The notes: generated from the letters alone by a model not told the origin. Numbered from the stretch's first letter, positions 1 through 9,007 are shown. The stretch is 64,000 bases of DNA from Paludibaculum sp. (GCA_029973955.1 JARKQJ010000194.1:1-64000); one strand, 5' to 3'. A program made the numbers and translations.

Positions 1-456
1 CCAGTAGGCGATGCCGAAGAAGTGCCCGGCCAGGAGGTAGGCGCTGAGGGCGGCGGTGAGGTGCTCGGCGTCAATGTGGCGCCCGCGGAGAGCGTAGCGC
101 AGGCAGCGGAAGGCGGCGGCGATACCCAAAGCCAGCCAGAGCAGGGTGGACAGGTTGTCGGCGACGCTGATATGGAGCCAGCGGCCCAGGAATCGCAGTG
201 CCGCGGTGGCTATCACGAAAAAGAGAAGGCGGATGCGCTCGGCATGTGTCCCCGCGCCGATGCTGGCAGTGGCCAGGCTGACGAAGAGCAGCACTTCAAT
301 CAGATTGCCGGTGAGATGAAGCTCCGAGATGATCGGCGAGGCGACGAGTGTGATGAGGAGCGAGGCAAAGAGGATCGAGTAGCGATGCCGCACATAGTTC
401 GCCGGAAGGCTGCGCCAGAGCGAAGGCGGGTGGGGAGTGGATTGGCTCTGCATCAT
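1..456 (-). CDS. K+-channel-like small membrane protein (partial, C-terminus off window)
   Basis: This open frame runs from ATG at 456 off the left edge, giving 152 visible codons with no stop. The protein begins MMQSQSTPHPPSLW and then shows about four hydrophobic segments (around residues 27-45, 52-68, 76-92 and 103-118). It ends with HLTAALSAYLLAGHFFGIAYW, here split as HLTAALSAYL and LAGHFFGIAYW. That pattern, four short helices followed by an amphipathic segment and a 'YLL.G..W...Y' helix, is typical of small bacterial two-pore-domain potassium-channel-family proteins (Ion_trans_2), where the selectivity filter follows this point. The filter itself lies outside the window, so channel function is inferred. 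The MscS gene lies 44 nt upstream on the same strand, so the two could be co-transcribed as envelope ion-flux functions. The second ATG (453) is an equally possible start. Confidence 0.7.
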   Translation of the reverse strand, partial: MMQSQSTPHPPSLWRSLPANYVRHRYSILFASLLITLVASPIISELHLTGNLIEVLLFVSLATASIGAGTHAERIRLLFFVIATAALRFLGRWLHISVADNLSTLLWLALGIAAAFRCLRYALRGRHIDAEHLTAALSAYLLAGHFFGIAYW

Positions 457-499
457 CGCACGTTCTGATTTCTGGTCACATAGTCTGGCCGGAATCGCG

Positions 500-1993
500 C
501 TACGGGGTTTGCCTCACTTCCACGGCGATCCCAGCGGGGCGGGGCTTATAGGGGAACTGCTCGTCCGGGACGGCGAGGCCGCTGGCGTCGCGATGGGCGA
601 AGATGCTGGGGGTCATGATCTCGACGCCGGCGCGATTGAAGGCGTCGAGGACGTTCTGGCGAAGAAGCGAATAAGTATCCCACATGCGATCGGCGTTGGA
701 GGTGGCGGCGCGGAGTTCGTAGTTCACGGCGTAGTCGCCGAGGGCGGTCTGCCAGATGACAGGGGGAGGGTCCTGGGTGATGAGATCTGTGGCGCGGGCG
801 CCTTCGAGCATGAGGGCGTGGACGGTTCGCCAATCGACATCGTAGCCGATGCCAGCGGCGACGGAGAGGACGACGCCTTCCTTGGCGGCGCGGGCGGAGT
901 AGTTCAGAACCGAGCCGGAGAGGACATTGCCGTTGGGGATGGACACTTCCTCATTGCTGGGTGTGCGGAGCCGCGTAACGAGCAGGCTCTTTTCGATGAC
1001 GATGCCGGTGAAGTCACCGATCTTCACCATGTCCCCGAGACGGAAGGCGCGGGTGTAGGTGAGCAGGCTGCCAGCAACCACATTGCCGATGGCGCCGGAG
1101 GAGCCGAGGGTGATGAGCGCGCCGACGAAGACGGAGAAGCCCTGGAAGAACTGGGACTTCGAGCCGGGCAAGTAGGGGTAGCTCACCATCAGTAGGAACA
1201 GCAGAAAGAGCGTGCGGGCGAGACGGTAGGAGGGCCAAGCCCACTCGGAGTGGAAGCCGACGACCTGAAGCGTGCCTTTATCGAGGGAATCAAAGAGGTA
1301 ACGAATGGCGCGGAGGCAGTATCGGCCGAGCAGCAGGATTAGGACCAGGTAGCCGAGGTCGGGCAGGTAGGCGAGGACGGCGGCCAGGATGGAGCGGGCG
1401 GGGGTACCGAAGAAGTCGGAGGCCAGGTCGACCAACTGGCGGCTGCGAGGGAACTGGCTGAGGTAGTACGGCAGCGCGGCGATGATGAGCAGAAAGATGG
1501 AGACGACGCGGAAGACGCGCAGCAAGGTGGTGCCGGCAACGACCCAATGCTGCAGGTTGGGCCGGCGATCGTCCCGGATACTATGAAGCCGCCGCTCCCA
1601 GCGCCAGTAAAGGCGGCCGATGAGTTGGATGGCCAGCATCAGGAAAAGAGTGGCGAGGAGAGTACGAAAGATCCCGATGACCACGGCCCTGGGCCAATCC
1701 GTAGCTGTTCTGGCGGTGAGCTGGTTGAGGGGCTCCACCAGAGCGGTAAGGAACGCTTCGATGGGCTCACGCGCCAAGCCCAAAACAAGAAGCGAGACAA
1801 AGGCGAAAGCCGCGAAGGGCAGATGCCAGGCTGCCGGGACGCGGCCGCGCGGGCCGGCGAACCGGCGAATGGCAAAAGCGAGGATGGCAACGACCAGCAG
1901 CACGTAGCCGCCGGAGAAGAGATTCCGCAGGAGTTCCACCCAGAGCCCTGTGCTGGACAACTCATCCATGAAATTCGAAGCGGCTGGCTGCAT
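500..1993 (-). CDS. MscS-family mechanosensitive ion channel
   Basis: The 497-residue polytopic inner-membrane protein should act as a small-conductance mechanosensitive channel that releases solutes on osmotic downshock. Hydrophobic helices are visible near residues 27-43, 58-73, 107-125, 153-175, 202-222 and 258-273. The conserved pore helix is at about 285-315 (GALITLGSSGAIGNVVAGSL). The MscS beta-domain follows at about 316-370 (RAFRLGDMVKIGDFTG, then LRTPSNEEVSIPN), with a cytoplasmic domain after it. The extra N-terminal helices make it longer than classic E. coli MscS (286 residues) and closer to the YbdG/YnaI-like members. The start is supported by an AGGAA ribosome-binding site 6 nt before the ATG. 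The family call is firm; the ion preference is unknown. Confidence 0.92.
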   Translation of the reverse strand: MQPAASNFMDELSSTGLWVELLRNLFSGGYVLLVVAILAFAIRRFAGPRGRVPAAWHLPFAAFAFVSLLVLGLAREPIEAFLTALVEPLNQLTARTATDWPRAVVIGIFRTLLATLFLMLAIQLIGRLYWRWERRLHSIRDDRRPNLQHWVVAGTTLLRVFRVVSIFLLIIAALPYYLSQFPRSRQLVDLASDFFGTPARSILAAVLAYLPDLGYLVLILLLGRYCLRAIRYLFDSLDKGTLQVVGFHSEWAWPSYRLARTLFLLFLLMVSYPYLPGSKSQFFQGFSVFVGALITLGSSGAIGNVVAGSLLTYTRAFRLGDMVKIGDFTGIVIEKSLLVTRLRTPSNEEVSIPNGNVLSGSVLNYSARAAKEGVVLSVAAGIGYDVDWRTVHALMLEGARATDLITQDPPPVIWQTALGDYAVNYELRAATSNADRMWDTYSLLRQNVLDAFNRAGVEIMTPSIFAHRDASGLAVPDEQFPYKPRPAGIAVEVRQTP

Positions 1994-2013
1994 GTCTAGT
2001 TCCTGCGCATTTC

Positions 2014-3432
2014 CTAGAACCGGTAAGTCCCGGCGATCGAGTAGAAGCCAAAACCATTCCTGGCAAATGTGTCAGAAAGAAACTGACCGGATTGGAAGCG
2101 TGTGATGGCGCCTGTGAACGTGACATGAGCGAACGGCTGGTAGGCGACGATGACGCCGGGGTTGCAGCCGACGAAGCGATGAGGGTTGCCGACACCGCGG
2201 AAGATGAGGCGCTGGTCGATGGTATAGACGCCGTCGTTGAGGCTGGTGCGGAAGTAATTGGGCATTTCGAAGGCGATGAGGAGATTGCGGCGAATGGGGG
2301 CCTTGAGGGAAGGTGTGATGTCGGAGAGGTTGGTGGGGCCGAGGAGGCCGACGATGCCGGAGTAGGAGTTGCCGGGGAAGAGCGGGTTGAAGGACTGCAG
2401 GGTGGGGTCATTGGGATCGCGGTCGCCTGAGGCGGAGTTGGCGCTGACGCCGGCGCGAAGGCCCAGCTTGCGAAGACGGAAGGAGAAGCCGGTGTCGGTG
2501 GAGACGGCCCAGGCGTGAATGGCGGCGCCGCGGAAGGAGCCGAACTGGCCGATGACGTCGTAGTTGTAATCGACACGGCGGGCCTTGCCGGAGAGGCGCG
2601 CGCCGAAGGTGTGGCGGTTTTCCGGCCCGATGCCTTGGGCATAGATGGAAGATTTTCGGCTGATGCCGAGGTAGTAGAGGCTGAATTGGGAGGCCTTCCA
2701 GGGCAGGCGGCGCCGGGTGAAGTTGAGGCCCCAGAAGTCCTGGGCGGAGTCGGGCGGATCGTTGAAAGCGCCGGGAAGGATGCGGACGAGGCGGGCGACA
2801 CCGCCTTCGAAGGTCCAGTCGGCGGTGCCGTAGTTGGCGGAGAGCCCGTCGAAGCTGCGCTTGACGTTGAGGCCCTGGCTGGGAGAGATGAGGCGGCCGG
2901 AGCCGATGCTGAGTTCCTGGCGGCCCAACCGGAAGCCGAAGTTGCGCTTGTTGCGGGTCACGGTGGCGTATTGGAAGAAGCCCTGGTGGAGTTCGAGCAG
3001 GTCCTGATCACTGGGGCGGGGCGAGCCGATGCGGCCATTAATGATGCCGCTCTGGAGTTCGGTATAGACGCGGAAGTGCGGGCCCAAATGAAAGTCAGTG
3101 GCGAGGAGGTAGCGCTGGAGGAAGTAGTTATCGAGGGAGGACGGCGTGACCTCGTCGCCGCGGACGCGGAGGCCCTGCGGGCTGAGGCGGGCTTCGCCGC
3201 TGATGGTCAGATACCAGCCTTCCCTGCGAAGAGGGATGTACTTGATGGGATCCCAGAAGTCGTGGCGGAGTTTGGGGTTGGAGAGGAAGCTCCAGTCCTC
3301 GTCGGCGAGATTGGTGAGGTAGCGGCGCTGGACGGTAGGCGCGGGGGGAGAGGCGGCCGGTTGCTGCGCCGACGCGCAGACGGCGAAGGCGGCAATGGCG
3401 GGCAATCGGAAACGTCGTGGCAACGCACACAT
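2014..3432 (-). CDS. Alginate-export-family outer-membrane beta-barrel
   Basis: This is a 472-residue secreted protein. The N-terminal signal peptide (about 1-22, ending AVCASA) is followed by a Pro-rich linker, and then by repeated amphipathic beta-strands full of aromatic residues (for example WYLTISGEARLSP, YFLQRYLLATDFHLG, FGFRLGRQELSIG). It ends in SIAGTYRF with a terminal Phe, the usual signature for BAM-mediated outer-membrane insertion. The 'GRQEL..GSGRLISP' and 'R.FDG' segments match alginate-export (AlgE-like, PF13372) porins. In acidobacteria such proteins occur away from alginate operons, and no alginate gene is visible here, so the substrate is unknown. It lies 20 nt upstream of the MscS gene and may share its transcript. 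The start codon has no clear ribosome-binding site. Confidence 0.78.
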   Translation of the reverse strand: MCALPRRFRLPAIAAFAVCASAQQPAASPPAPTVQRRYLTNLADEDWSFLSNPKLRHDFWDPIKYIPLRREGWYLTISGEARLSPQGLRVRGDEVTPSSLDNYFLQRYLLATDFHLGPHFRVYTELQSGIINGRIGSPRPSDQDLLELHQGFFQYATVTRNKRNFGFRLGRQELSIGSGRLISPSQGLNVKRSFDGLSANYGTADWTFEGGVARLVRILPGAFNDPPDSAQDFWGLNFTRRRLPWKASQFSLYYLGISRKSSIYAQGIGPENRHTFGARLSGKARRVDYNYDVIGQFGSFRGAAIHAWAVSTDTGFSFRLRKLGLRAGVSANSASGDRDPNDPTLQSFNPLFPGNSYSGIVGLLGPTNLSDITPSLKAPIRRNLLIAFEMPNYFRTSLNDGVYTIDQRLIFRGVGNPHRFVGCNPGVIVAYQPFAHVTFTGAITRFQSGQFLSDTFARNGFGFYSIAGTYRF

Positions 3433-3504
3433 AGAGTCACCGATCGGTTCCCGGGCCGATGGTCCATTATTCCATCAGGCCGGCAGGGAAAGTAAAGGCT
3501 GGCG

Positions 3505-4104
3505 TTACTGTTTCTTCGTCTTTGGCTTGTAAGGTGGGGGGAACGATTTGAGGGCCTTCTTCACCGTATCCTCGACGTTCTTGTGGCGTTCCTTCATGTC
3601 GTCGATCTTGTCTTTGCATGCGGCGCGCCAGATGAGCTTGTTGGTCTTGGCGTCGACGATGTCGATGAGGAGGATGCCCTCGACGTATTTCTCCACGTAG
3701 GTATCCCAGGCGGAGAACCAGGCGCCGGACCAGGAGTACCAGGAGCCGGGCCACATGTAGGCGCCGGGATAGAGGTCAGTGGCGGGCACGGTGTGGGTTT
3801 CGGAGCCGAGGCGGGCGGTGATGAAGTGGGTGACGTAGAAGTCGGGCTCGGCTTCCACGGGCTGGAAGCCCTTGTTCACCAGGATTTCGTTCGTGTCGCT
3901 CTGGACGAGTTCGCCGCCGACAACGAACTTGCGGGACTCGGGATGCGACTTGAGAAAAGGGTGTTCTTTCCAGGCGTATTTCCTGTAGACGCGGAAATCG
4001 ATGTCGTGGTCGTACTCGGTTTTCACCTTCTGGGCGAAGGAGGCGAACGGCAGCAGGAAGAGGAGGGCCAGAGGCGCGGTTCGATGAAGGGGAGTGGGTG
4101 CCAT
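3505..4104 (-). CDS. DUF4136-domain exported protein
   Basis: The 199-residue protein has a signal peptide at about 1-24 (LALLFLLPFASFA, cleavage before QKVK). The mature part reads 'V.TEYDHDIDFRVYRKYAWKE', which fits the DUF4136 family. The C-terminal half ('GILLIDIVDAKTNKLIWRAACKD') is the conserved end of that family, followed by a Lys/Pro-rich tail. No Cys follows the signal peptide at a lipobox, so a soluble periplasmic form is expected. The middle has an unusual Trp/Tyr/Gly-rich run (YPGAYMWPGSWYSWSGAWF). Molecular function is not known for the family. The gene sits 13 nt from the adenylate-kinase-like gene, in the same orientation. Confidence 0.82.
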   Translation of the reverse strand: MAPTPLHRTAPLALLFLLPFASFAQKVKTEYDHDIDFRVYRKYAWKEHPFLKSHPESRKFVVGGELVQSDTNEILVNKGFQPVEAEPDFYVTHFITARLGSETHTVPATDLYPGAYMWPGSWYSWSGAWFSAWDTYVEKYVEGILLIDIVDAKTNKLIWRAACKDKIDDMKERHKNVEDTVKKALKSFPPPYKPKTKKQ

Positions 4105-4117
4105 GGGAGTGGATGAG

Positions 4118-4744
4118 TTACTTGCCGAACTGCTGCTTCAGAGCGGCCTGGATCTGCTTGGTGACGTTTTTGGGCTTCTTGGCGCCGTCGATGGGGATGA
4201 TGGAGGCGGAGGGGAAGTAGATTTCGAGAGCGGTGGTTTCGCGGTGGTAGTCCTTGAGGCGCTGTTCGGCGGAAGCGGGAAGCTTCTTCTGCTTACCGCC
4301 GAGACGCTTGAGGACGACGTCGTCGGAGACCTTGAGGTGCAGCACGATGCCCTTGGAGACGACACCGGAGGCGGCGAGTCTGGCGATGAAGTCGGCCTGG
4401 TCTTTGGTGCAGGGATAGCCGTCGAGGACCATGCCGGAAGCGAGGTCGCCGCGGCGGATGCGGGCTTCGAAGAACTTGTTGAGAAGGGGGTCGGTCTCCG
4501 GCTCCATTCCGGTGATGCCGGACTTGCGGGCCTTCTGCAATTCCGCCTGATTATCCTTGATGAGACCGGCGGCGGAGACCACGGGGAGTTTCAGATACTT
4601 CGCCGCTTCCACGGCCTGCGTGGTCTTACCGCTGCCGGGGGGGCCGAGCAGGATCACAATGGGGCCCGTAACCAGGGGTTGTTCGGCGCGAAGGGTAGCG
4701 CTCAGAAGGATGATCGACAGCAGGGTAAACTTTCGCGGAAGCAT
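4118..4744 (-). CDS. Adenylate-kinase-like nucleotide kinase with N-terminal signal peptide
   Basis: The frame could open at 4783, but ATG 4744 has a GAAGG ribosome-binding site and gives a typical secretion signal (MLPRKFTLLSIILLSATLRA, residues 1-20). The 208-residue protein then carries the adenylate-kinase P-loop GPPGSGKT (34-41), a core segment LDGYPCTKDQADF, and a C-terminal 'QRLKDYHRETTALEIYF' that matches the end of adenylate kinases. Three features are odd. The AMP-binding TGDxLR-type segment reads SAAGLIKD. The FPRT Arg is a Cys (YPCT). The LID region is very short, with no zinc cysteines. A kinase acting outside the cytoplasm would find little ATP, so the role is uncertain. The housekeeping adk is not in this window. 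Confidence 0.75.
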   Translation of the reverse strand: MLPRKFTLLSIILLSATLRAEQPLVTGPIVILLGPPGSGKTTQAVEAAKYLKLPVVSAAGLIKDNQAELQKARKSGITGMEPETDPLLNKFFEARIRRGDLASGMVLDGYPCTKDQADFIARLAASGVVSKGIVLHLKVSDDVVLKRLGGKQKKLPASAEQRLKDYHRETTALEIYFPSASIIPIDGAKKPKNVTKQIQAALKQQFGK

Positions 4745-4787
4745 AGCAGAACCTTCGATCCTGATGAGGTCCGGACGGCACAACCGG

Positions 4788-5477
4788 TCACTTGCGTTTC
4801 AACTTTTTGGCGACGGAGGGCCAGAGTTCGGCAAAGGCATTGCCGCCCATGCGGCCCGTGATGCCCCAAACGCACCGCAGCGCGGCATCGCCGGCGGAAT
4901 TCTCGCTTTCGACGCGCCACAGGTTGGACAGGAAGTTGTTGCCGACGTTGCCGGCGACGCGGGAGTAAGAGAAGCGCGCGGTGCCGTCGGGGCGATAAGA
5001 GAGGAAAGTCTGGCCGATGATGCGGCCGACGCGCTTGCCGAAGGGCGTGCCGGGCGGCGCGGGGATGTAACGCGGGTCCTCATGGAAGGCGGCACCGGTG
5101 AGAGCTTCGATGGCATTGCCGGTGGAGACGCCGGTGAGGCGCATCCCGTAGCGCTTGCCGAATCCTTCCCAACCGGGGCCGTACTCCTCGGGACTGTTGA
5201 AGAGGGTACCCCAGCCGGCGGAGAGCGGTCCGGCGCCAAGCAGGCTGGTGGGCCCGACGGTGGACATGACGAACCATTTGAAGCGTTCCGAGCCTGTGAT
5301 GTAGGTGTAAGGCTTGGCGGTTGGTGCGGTGACTGACTTGGGCGATCCCTGAGATGCTGGAGGCGCCGGTTGACCGGGCTGCTGCTGTTCGGCCTGGGCG
5401 CAGCCGCCCACGGCGACCACCGACAGAGCAAGAGCCAGGGGCCCATTAAGCGAGAACGTGAGGAGACGGAGTTTCAT
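4788..5477 (-). CDS. Uncharacterised lipoprotein
   Basis: ATG 5477 (MKLRLLTF) is preferred over the longer frame opening at 5537, because it starts a lipoprotein signal with the lipobox-like AVGGC at residues 25-29. A Gln/Pro/Ala-rich linker follows. The remaining domain (about residue 55 to the end, 229 in total) contains 'ALTGAAFHEDPRYIPAP', 'RIIGQTFLSYRPDGTARFSYSRVAGN' and several Gly-rich amphipathic stretches. The 'EDPRY' motif recurs in acidobacterial proteins of unknown function that look envelope-associated. I do not recognise an enzyme motif. It ends 43 nt before the adenylate-kinase-like gene and is divergent from the gene starting at 5571. Confidence 0.7.
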   Translation of the reverse strand: MKLRLLTFSLNGPLALALSVVAVGGCAQAEQQQPGQPAPPASQGSPKSVTAPTAKPYTYITGSERFKWFVMSTVGPTSLLGAGPLSAGWGTLFNSPEEYGPGWEGFGKRYGMRLTGVSTGNAIEALTGAAFHEDPRYIPAPPGTPFGKRVGRIIGQTFLSYRPDGTARFSYSRVAGNVGNNFLSNLWRVESENSAGDAALRCVWGITGRMGGNAFAELWPSVAKKLKRK

Positions 5478-5570
5478 GTCTGCTGCCAGATCACAGGGTA
5501 CAACACAAGCGCCGTAATTCGACGCGGCGGCCGCCATGAATTAAGCTCTAGAGATTCGACGGAAATCACC

Positions 5571-7526
5571 ATGGCCCATGGAAACGATCTCGATCACAGC
5601 GGCTCGAACCGGGCGAAACGCACCGCCGTTGTGGTGCTGACCGCCGCGACTTTGGCGGCCGCGGGAGGCTACTTCTGGCTTTCCAAACGCGCCAAAACGG
5701 CGCCACCCGCGGCCGCAGTGGCCGTGGCCGGGGGTCGCTATGAGGACTTGTCGGCGGGGCAGCGGCGGTTGATCGACGATTGGACGGCACGTTTCAACGC
5801 GGCGATGGGCAAAAAGGTGAGCCCGCTGGAGCTGTATGAAGACCTGGCGCTCTCGTCCAAGACCACGTTCCACGCCGTTACGCATGCGCTCTCCCAGACT
5901 CCGCTGACCAATGCCGGCGGGCAACCGCTGAACATGACGGCGCTGGATCTGGTGCAGAGTCTGCAGAGCATCGCGGGCAGCTATCCCGGGAAAGGCGGCG
6001 ACAAGCAATTCCGGCTTTATGTGCAGGCGAAGCCGGAGACCAGGACGACGCTGGAAAAGGTCCGCGAGTTCAGCCGGCAGCCGGACAACACGATCTACCA
6101 TCAGGGCGATCCGATCTGTTTTCGCGGCTCGGGCGGAACACCGTCGATCCAGTTTTCGCTTTCCGCGGACGGGAATCACGCCGATATCGACGTCGATTAC
6201 CGTTCCAGCTCCTTCCCCATCATGCTGGTAAACGGACACCTGACCGCCTCGAACTCCGACGTGCGCGCGGGAGACAACGACCAGCGGCACAACGGGCATT
6301 GGAGCGGCCTGAAGAACTGGTGGCGCGGCTTCATGGGCGTGCCGCTGTATGAGAGCGGGCGTTTCGCCGAAGCGGTGGTGGGTGACTCAATCGCGAAGGA
6401 TCCGAGACTGGGCAAGGGGACCGAACCGGCGGAGGCGATTCACGACTTTCTGTCGGCGTGGCTGGTGGAGCAGAAGCCAGGCATCGCGCTGGGCTACCTG
6501 TCGCCGCATGCCTACCCGTGCATGGAGCTGCGCAATGGCGGACATACGGACGCCGGCGTCGCCGTGTTCCGCATCTTCCGCGCAATGCAATCAGTGAACA
6601 AACTGGCGGGGAAGCCGGCGCAGGTGGCTGATGCGGTGCGCGCGGTCTCCTATGAGGGCCCGCGCGGCGAGGCGGTGCAGCACGCCTTCGAGAAGGAGTT
6701 CTCGCTCTATGAACTGCGCGAGGACCTGGCGGCGCAGCTCGACTGCGAGACGAGGCTGCGGCCGGAGCAAGCCGACCTGACGAGCGCGCGGTCGACGCGC
6801 TTCGGCGGTTACGCCGGCGCCACGTTCCGCCTGCAGTCGGGGACGCTGCGAGGCGACACGGTGGCGACGGTCTGGGCGAAGGAAGACGGTGCGTGGCGGC
6901 TGGTGAGCTACGAGTCCGGCTCCGAGGCCGCACGGGGGACAGGGTTGGCAGCTCCCGCCCCGATGGAGGAAAAGGCGACGCCGCCAGCGGTGGTGAAAGG
7001 CGACGCCGCAATGATCCGGGCCGTAACGGCCTTCTTCGAAGACCTGATTGTCAGGAAGGACACGCGCGCCGCGATGGCCCGCATCGGCGCCGGCTGTCTG
7101 CCCTGCTACAACGTCTACCGCTCAGATGCGGCGCCGCAGGCCGGCACTCCAGCCGATGCGCGGAAGTTGCTGGCGGAGAGGATGCAGTTGCTGGCGGAGT
7201 GGGCGGGAGAGGCGAAGAGCGTGGGCGAAGTTCTGGTGGCGGCCGAGCCGCACCACGGAGCCTTGAAGCTGGTGAGGCACAAGCAGCAGGCGGCTTTCGC
7301 AATCGTCTCCATCCCGGATTCGATGGGCAGCGCGGCGGAGTGCGGGCAACTCAAGCGCGGTGAGACGCCGAAGCTCAGCGCGCCGGGGGGAAGCGGGTAC
7401 GGCAGATACTACGCGGCCAGTCTGCGCTTCCGGAAGGCCGGAGCGGAGGGGGCGGTGCTGTGGACCCTATGGAAGAAGGAGGCAGGCGAGTGGCGCATCT
7501 CCTCCTACCTGGTGATGACGCCGTAA
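5571..7526 (+). CDS. Membrane-anchored protein with two tandem NTF2-like modules
   Basis: The frame is open from 5370, but ATG 5571 is chosen because earlier starts would overlap the divergent lipoprotein gene. The 651-residue product has a short cytoplasmic N-terminus with RAKR, one membrane helix at about 22-42, an Ala-rich linker and a large external part. Residues about 55-270 show no family I recognise. Residues about 285-452 and 480-651 look like two copies of one module. Each has a helical 'F...L..K....A...L....PC' start and a beta-rich end, 'VWAKEDGAWRLVSYE' and 'LWKKEAGEWRISSYLV'. This resembles SnoaL/NTF2-like domains. Function is unknown; binding of a small ligand or another envelope protein is a guess. 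Confidence 0.72.
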   Translation: MAHGNDLDHSGSNRAKRTAVVVLTAATLAAAGGYFWLSKRAKTAPPAAAVAVAGGRYEDLSAGQRRLIDDWTARFNAAMGKKVSPLELYEDLALSSKTTFHAVTHALSQTPLTNAGGQPLNMTALDLVQSLQSIAGSYPGKGGDKQFRLYVQAKPETRTTLEKVREFSRQPDNTIYHQGDPICFRGSGGTPSIQFSLSADGNHADIDVDYRSSSFPIMLVNGHLTASNSDVRAGDNDQRHNGHWSGLKNWWRGFMGVPLYESGRFAEAVVGDSIAKDPRLGKGTEPAEAIHDFLSAWLVEQKPGIALGYLSPHAYPCMELRNGGHTDAGVAVFRIFRAMQSVNKLAGKPAQVADAVRAVSYEGPRGEAVQHAFEKEFSLYELREDLAAQLDCETRLRPEQADLTSARSTRFGGYAGATFRLQSGTLRGDTVATVWAKEDGAWRLVSYESGSEAARGTGLAAPAPMEEKATPPAVVKGDAAMIRAVTAFFEDLIVRKDTRAAMARIGAGCLPCYNVYRSDAAPQAGTPADARKLLAERMQLLAEWAGEAKSVGEVLVAAEPHHGALKLVRHKQQAAFAIVSIPDSMGSAAECGQLKRGETPKLSAPGGSGYGRYYAASLRFRKAGAEGAVLWTLWKKEAGEWRISSYLVMTP

Positions 7527-7597
7527 CGGCGAGCACGGCGAACGGGTTCTGGTAGAGTGGATTCTGCCCGCGCGGGTGGCGCCCGGGGCAATCGCAC

Positions 7598-9007
7598 ATG
7601 ACCAGGAACGGAACGAGATCGCAGGCAGGATTCTGGGCAGCGTGTTTCACGCTTTTGCTGGCCGTTCGGTTGTGCCACGTCAACGTGCTTTGGGTGGATG
7701 AGGCCTATGGGATGGCGGCGGCGCGGCGGATTCTGGAAGGCACGCCGCTGTACCGCGGACTGTGGTTCGACAAGCCGCCGTTGTACGCCTGGATCTACCT
7801 GCCTTGCGGCGGGCTGGACGGCTGGCCGCTGCGGCTGCTGGGCGCAGTGTTTGCCCTGCTCTGCTGTTGGCTGGCGGCGCGTGCCGCGGAGACGATGTTC
7901 GACCGCCGCGAGGGATTTGCCGCGGCTGCGTTGATGGCGTTCTTCCTCTGCTTTGACCACCCGTCGGGCCTGATCTCCCTGGCACCGGACCAATTACTGA
8001 TCCCATTCAGCCTCGGCATGGTGTGGGCCGCGGCCGCGGGACAACCAATGCTCGCGGGCGCATTAGCCGCGGCGGGGCTACTGGCCAACGGCAAGGCGCT
8101 GCTCTTTCTGCCATTGCTGCTGGCCTGGCGTCCGAGAGAGGCCGCCAGGATTGTGGCCGGCTTTGCGCCGGCCGCCGCGGCGGTGTGGATATCCGCCGCC
8201 GGATGGTGGGAACCGGTGTGGCGGTGGGGCGCGATGTATTCGCGCGAGGGGCTCTTTGCGAATCCCGTAAAAGAAGGGGTGATGCGCACGCTGAACTGGG
8301 GCGGGTTCCACCTGGCGGTGCTGGCGCTGGCCGTACCGGCGGTGGTCCGGAAGCACAAACACCAGAGACTGCTGGTGCTGTGGCTGGGTGTGTCCCTGAT
8401 CATTGTGATCACCGGGTTCCGCTTCTTCCCGCGCTACTACTTCCAGTTACTGCCGGCGTGCGTGCTGGCGGCGGCGCCCGCCGCGGCGGCGCCGCGGCAG
8501 CGTTGGGCGACACTGCTGCTGGCGGCGGCGCTGGCGGTGCCGGCGATCCGCTTTGGCGGGCGCCACGTCGCCACACTGCGAAACGACCCCGCCGCCATGC
8601 GCGACCTCGCGCTGTATGAAGACGCGAAGCAAGCCGCCAAGGCGCTAGCCCTTCGCTCGCGGCTCCATGAAACGCTGTTCGTATGGGGCTACCGGCCGGA
8701 ACTGAATGTGATCTCGTACCTGCCAGGCGCGTCGCGATTCCTGGACTCGCAGCCGCTGACGGGGGTGATCGCGGACCGCCATCTCACCAGTACGCAGGTG
8801 TCGGCGCCAGAGCTGGCCGCGCGGTCGCGCCGTGAGTTGACGCAGTCGAGACCCACCTTCATCGCCGATGGGCTGGGCCCGATGAACCCGGCGCTGGCGA
8901 TCACGCAGTACCCCGACCTTCGCCAGTGGCTCTCCGCCTACGCCGTGGTGGCGCGGACGGACACCTTCCGCATCTATCAACTGCGAAGTACGATGACGGC
9001 AGACTAA
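7598..9007 (+). CDS. GT-C (family 39/ArnT-like) membrane glycosyltransferase
   Basis: This 469-residue polytopic protein has about ten hydrophobic helices. The first extracellular loop contains 'VNVLWVDEAYGM' with the acidic D-E pair used by GT-C enzymes, followed by 'FDKPPLYAWIYLP', the classic DKPP motif of the PMT/ArnT/GT39 group. Such enzymes transfer sugars from polyprenyl-phosphate donors on the outer side of the inner membrane. The C-terminal third is a soluble domain (about 340-469). It ends tail-to-tail with dapD, sharing 4 nt at the stop codons. No other glycan gene is adjacent, so the acceptor cannot be named. The start lacks a strong ribosome-binding site. Confidence 0.85.
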   Translation: MTRNGTRSQAGFWAACFTLLLAVRLCHVNVLWVDEAYGMAAARRILEGTPLYRGLWFDKPPLYAWIYLPCGGLDGWPLRLLGAVFALLCCWLAARAAETMFDRREGFAAAALMAFFLCFDHPSGLISLAPDQLLIPFSLGMVWAAAAGQPMLAGALAAAGLLANGKALLFLPLLLAWRPREAARIVAGFAPAAAAVWISAAGWWEPVWRWGAMYSREGLFANPVKEGVMRTLNWGGFHLAVLALAVPAVVRKHKHQRLLVLWLGVSLIIVITGFRFFPRYYFQLLPACVLAAAPAAAAPRQRWATLLLAAALAVPAIRFGGRHVATLRNDPAAMRDLALYEDAKQAAKALALRSRLHETLFVWGYRPELNVISYLPGASRFLDSQPLTGVIADRHLTSTQVSAPELAARSRRELTQSRPTFIADGLGPMNPALAITQYPDLRQWLSAYAVVARTDTFRIYQLRSTMTAD

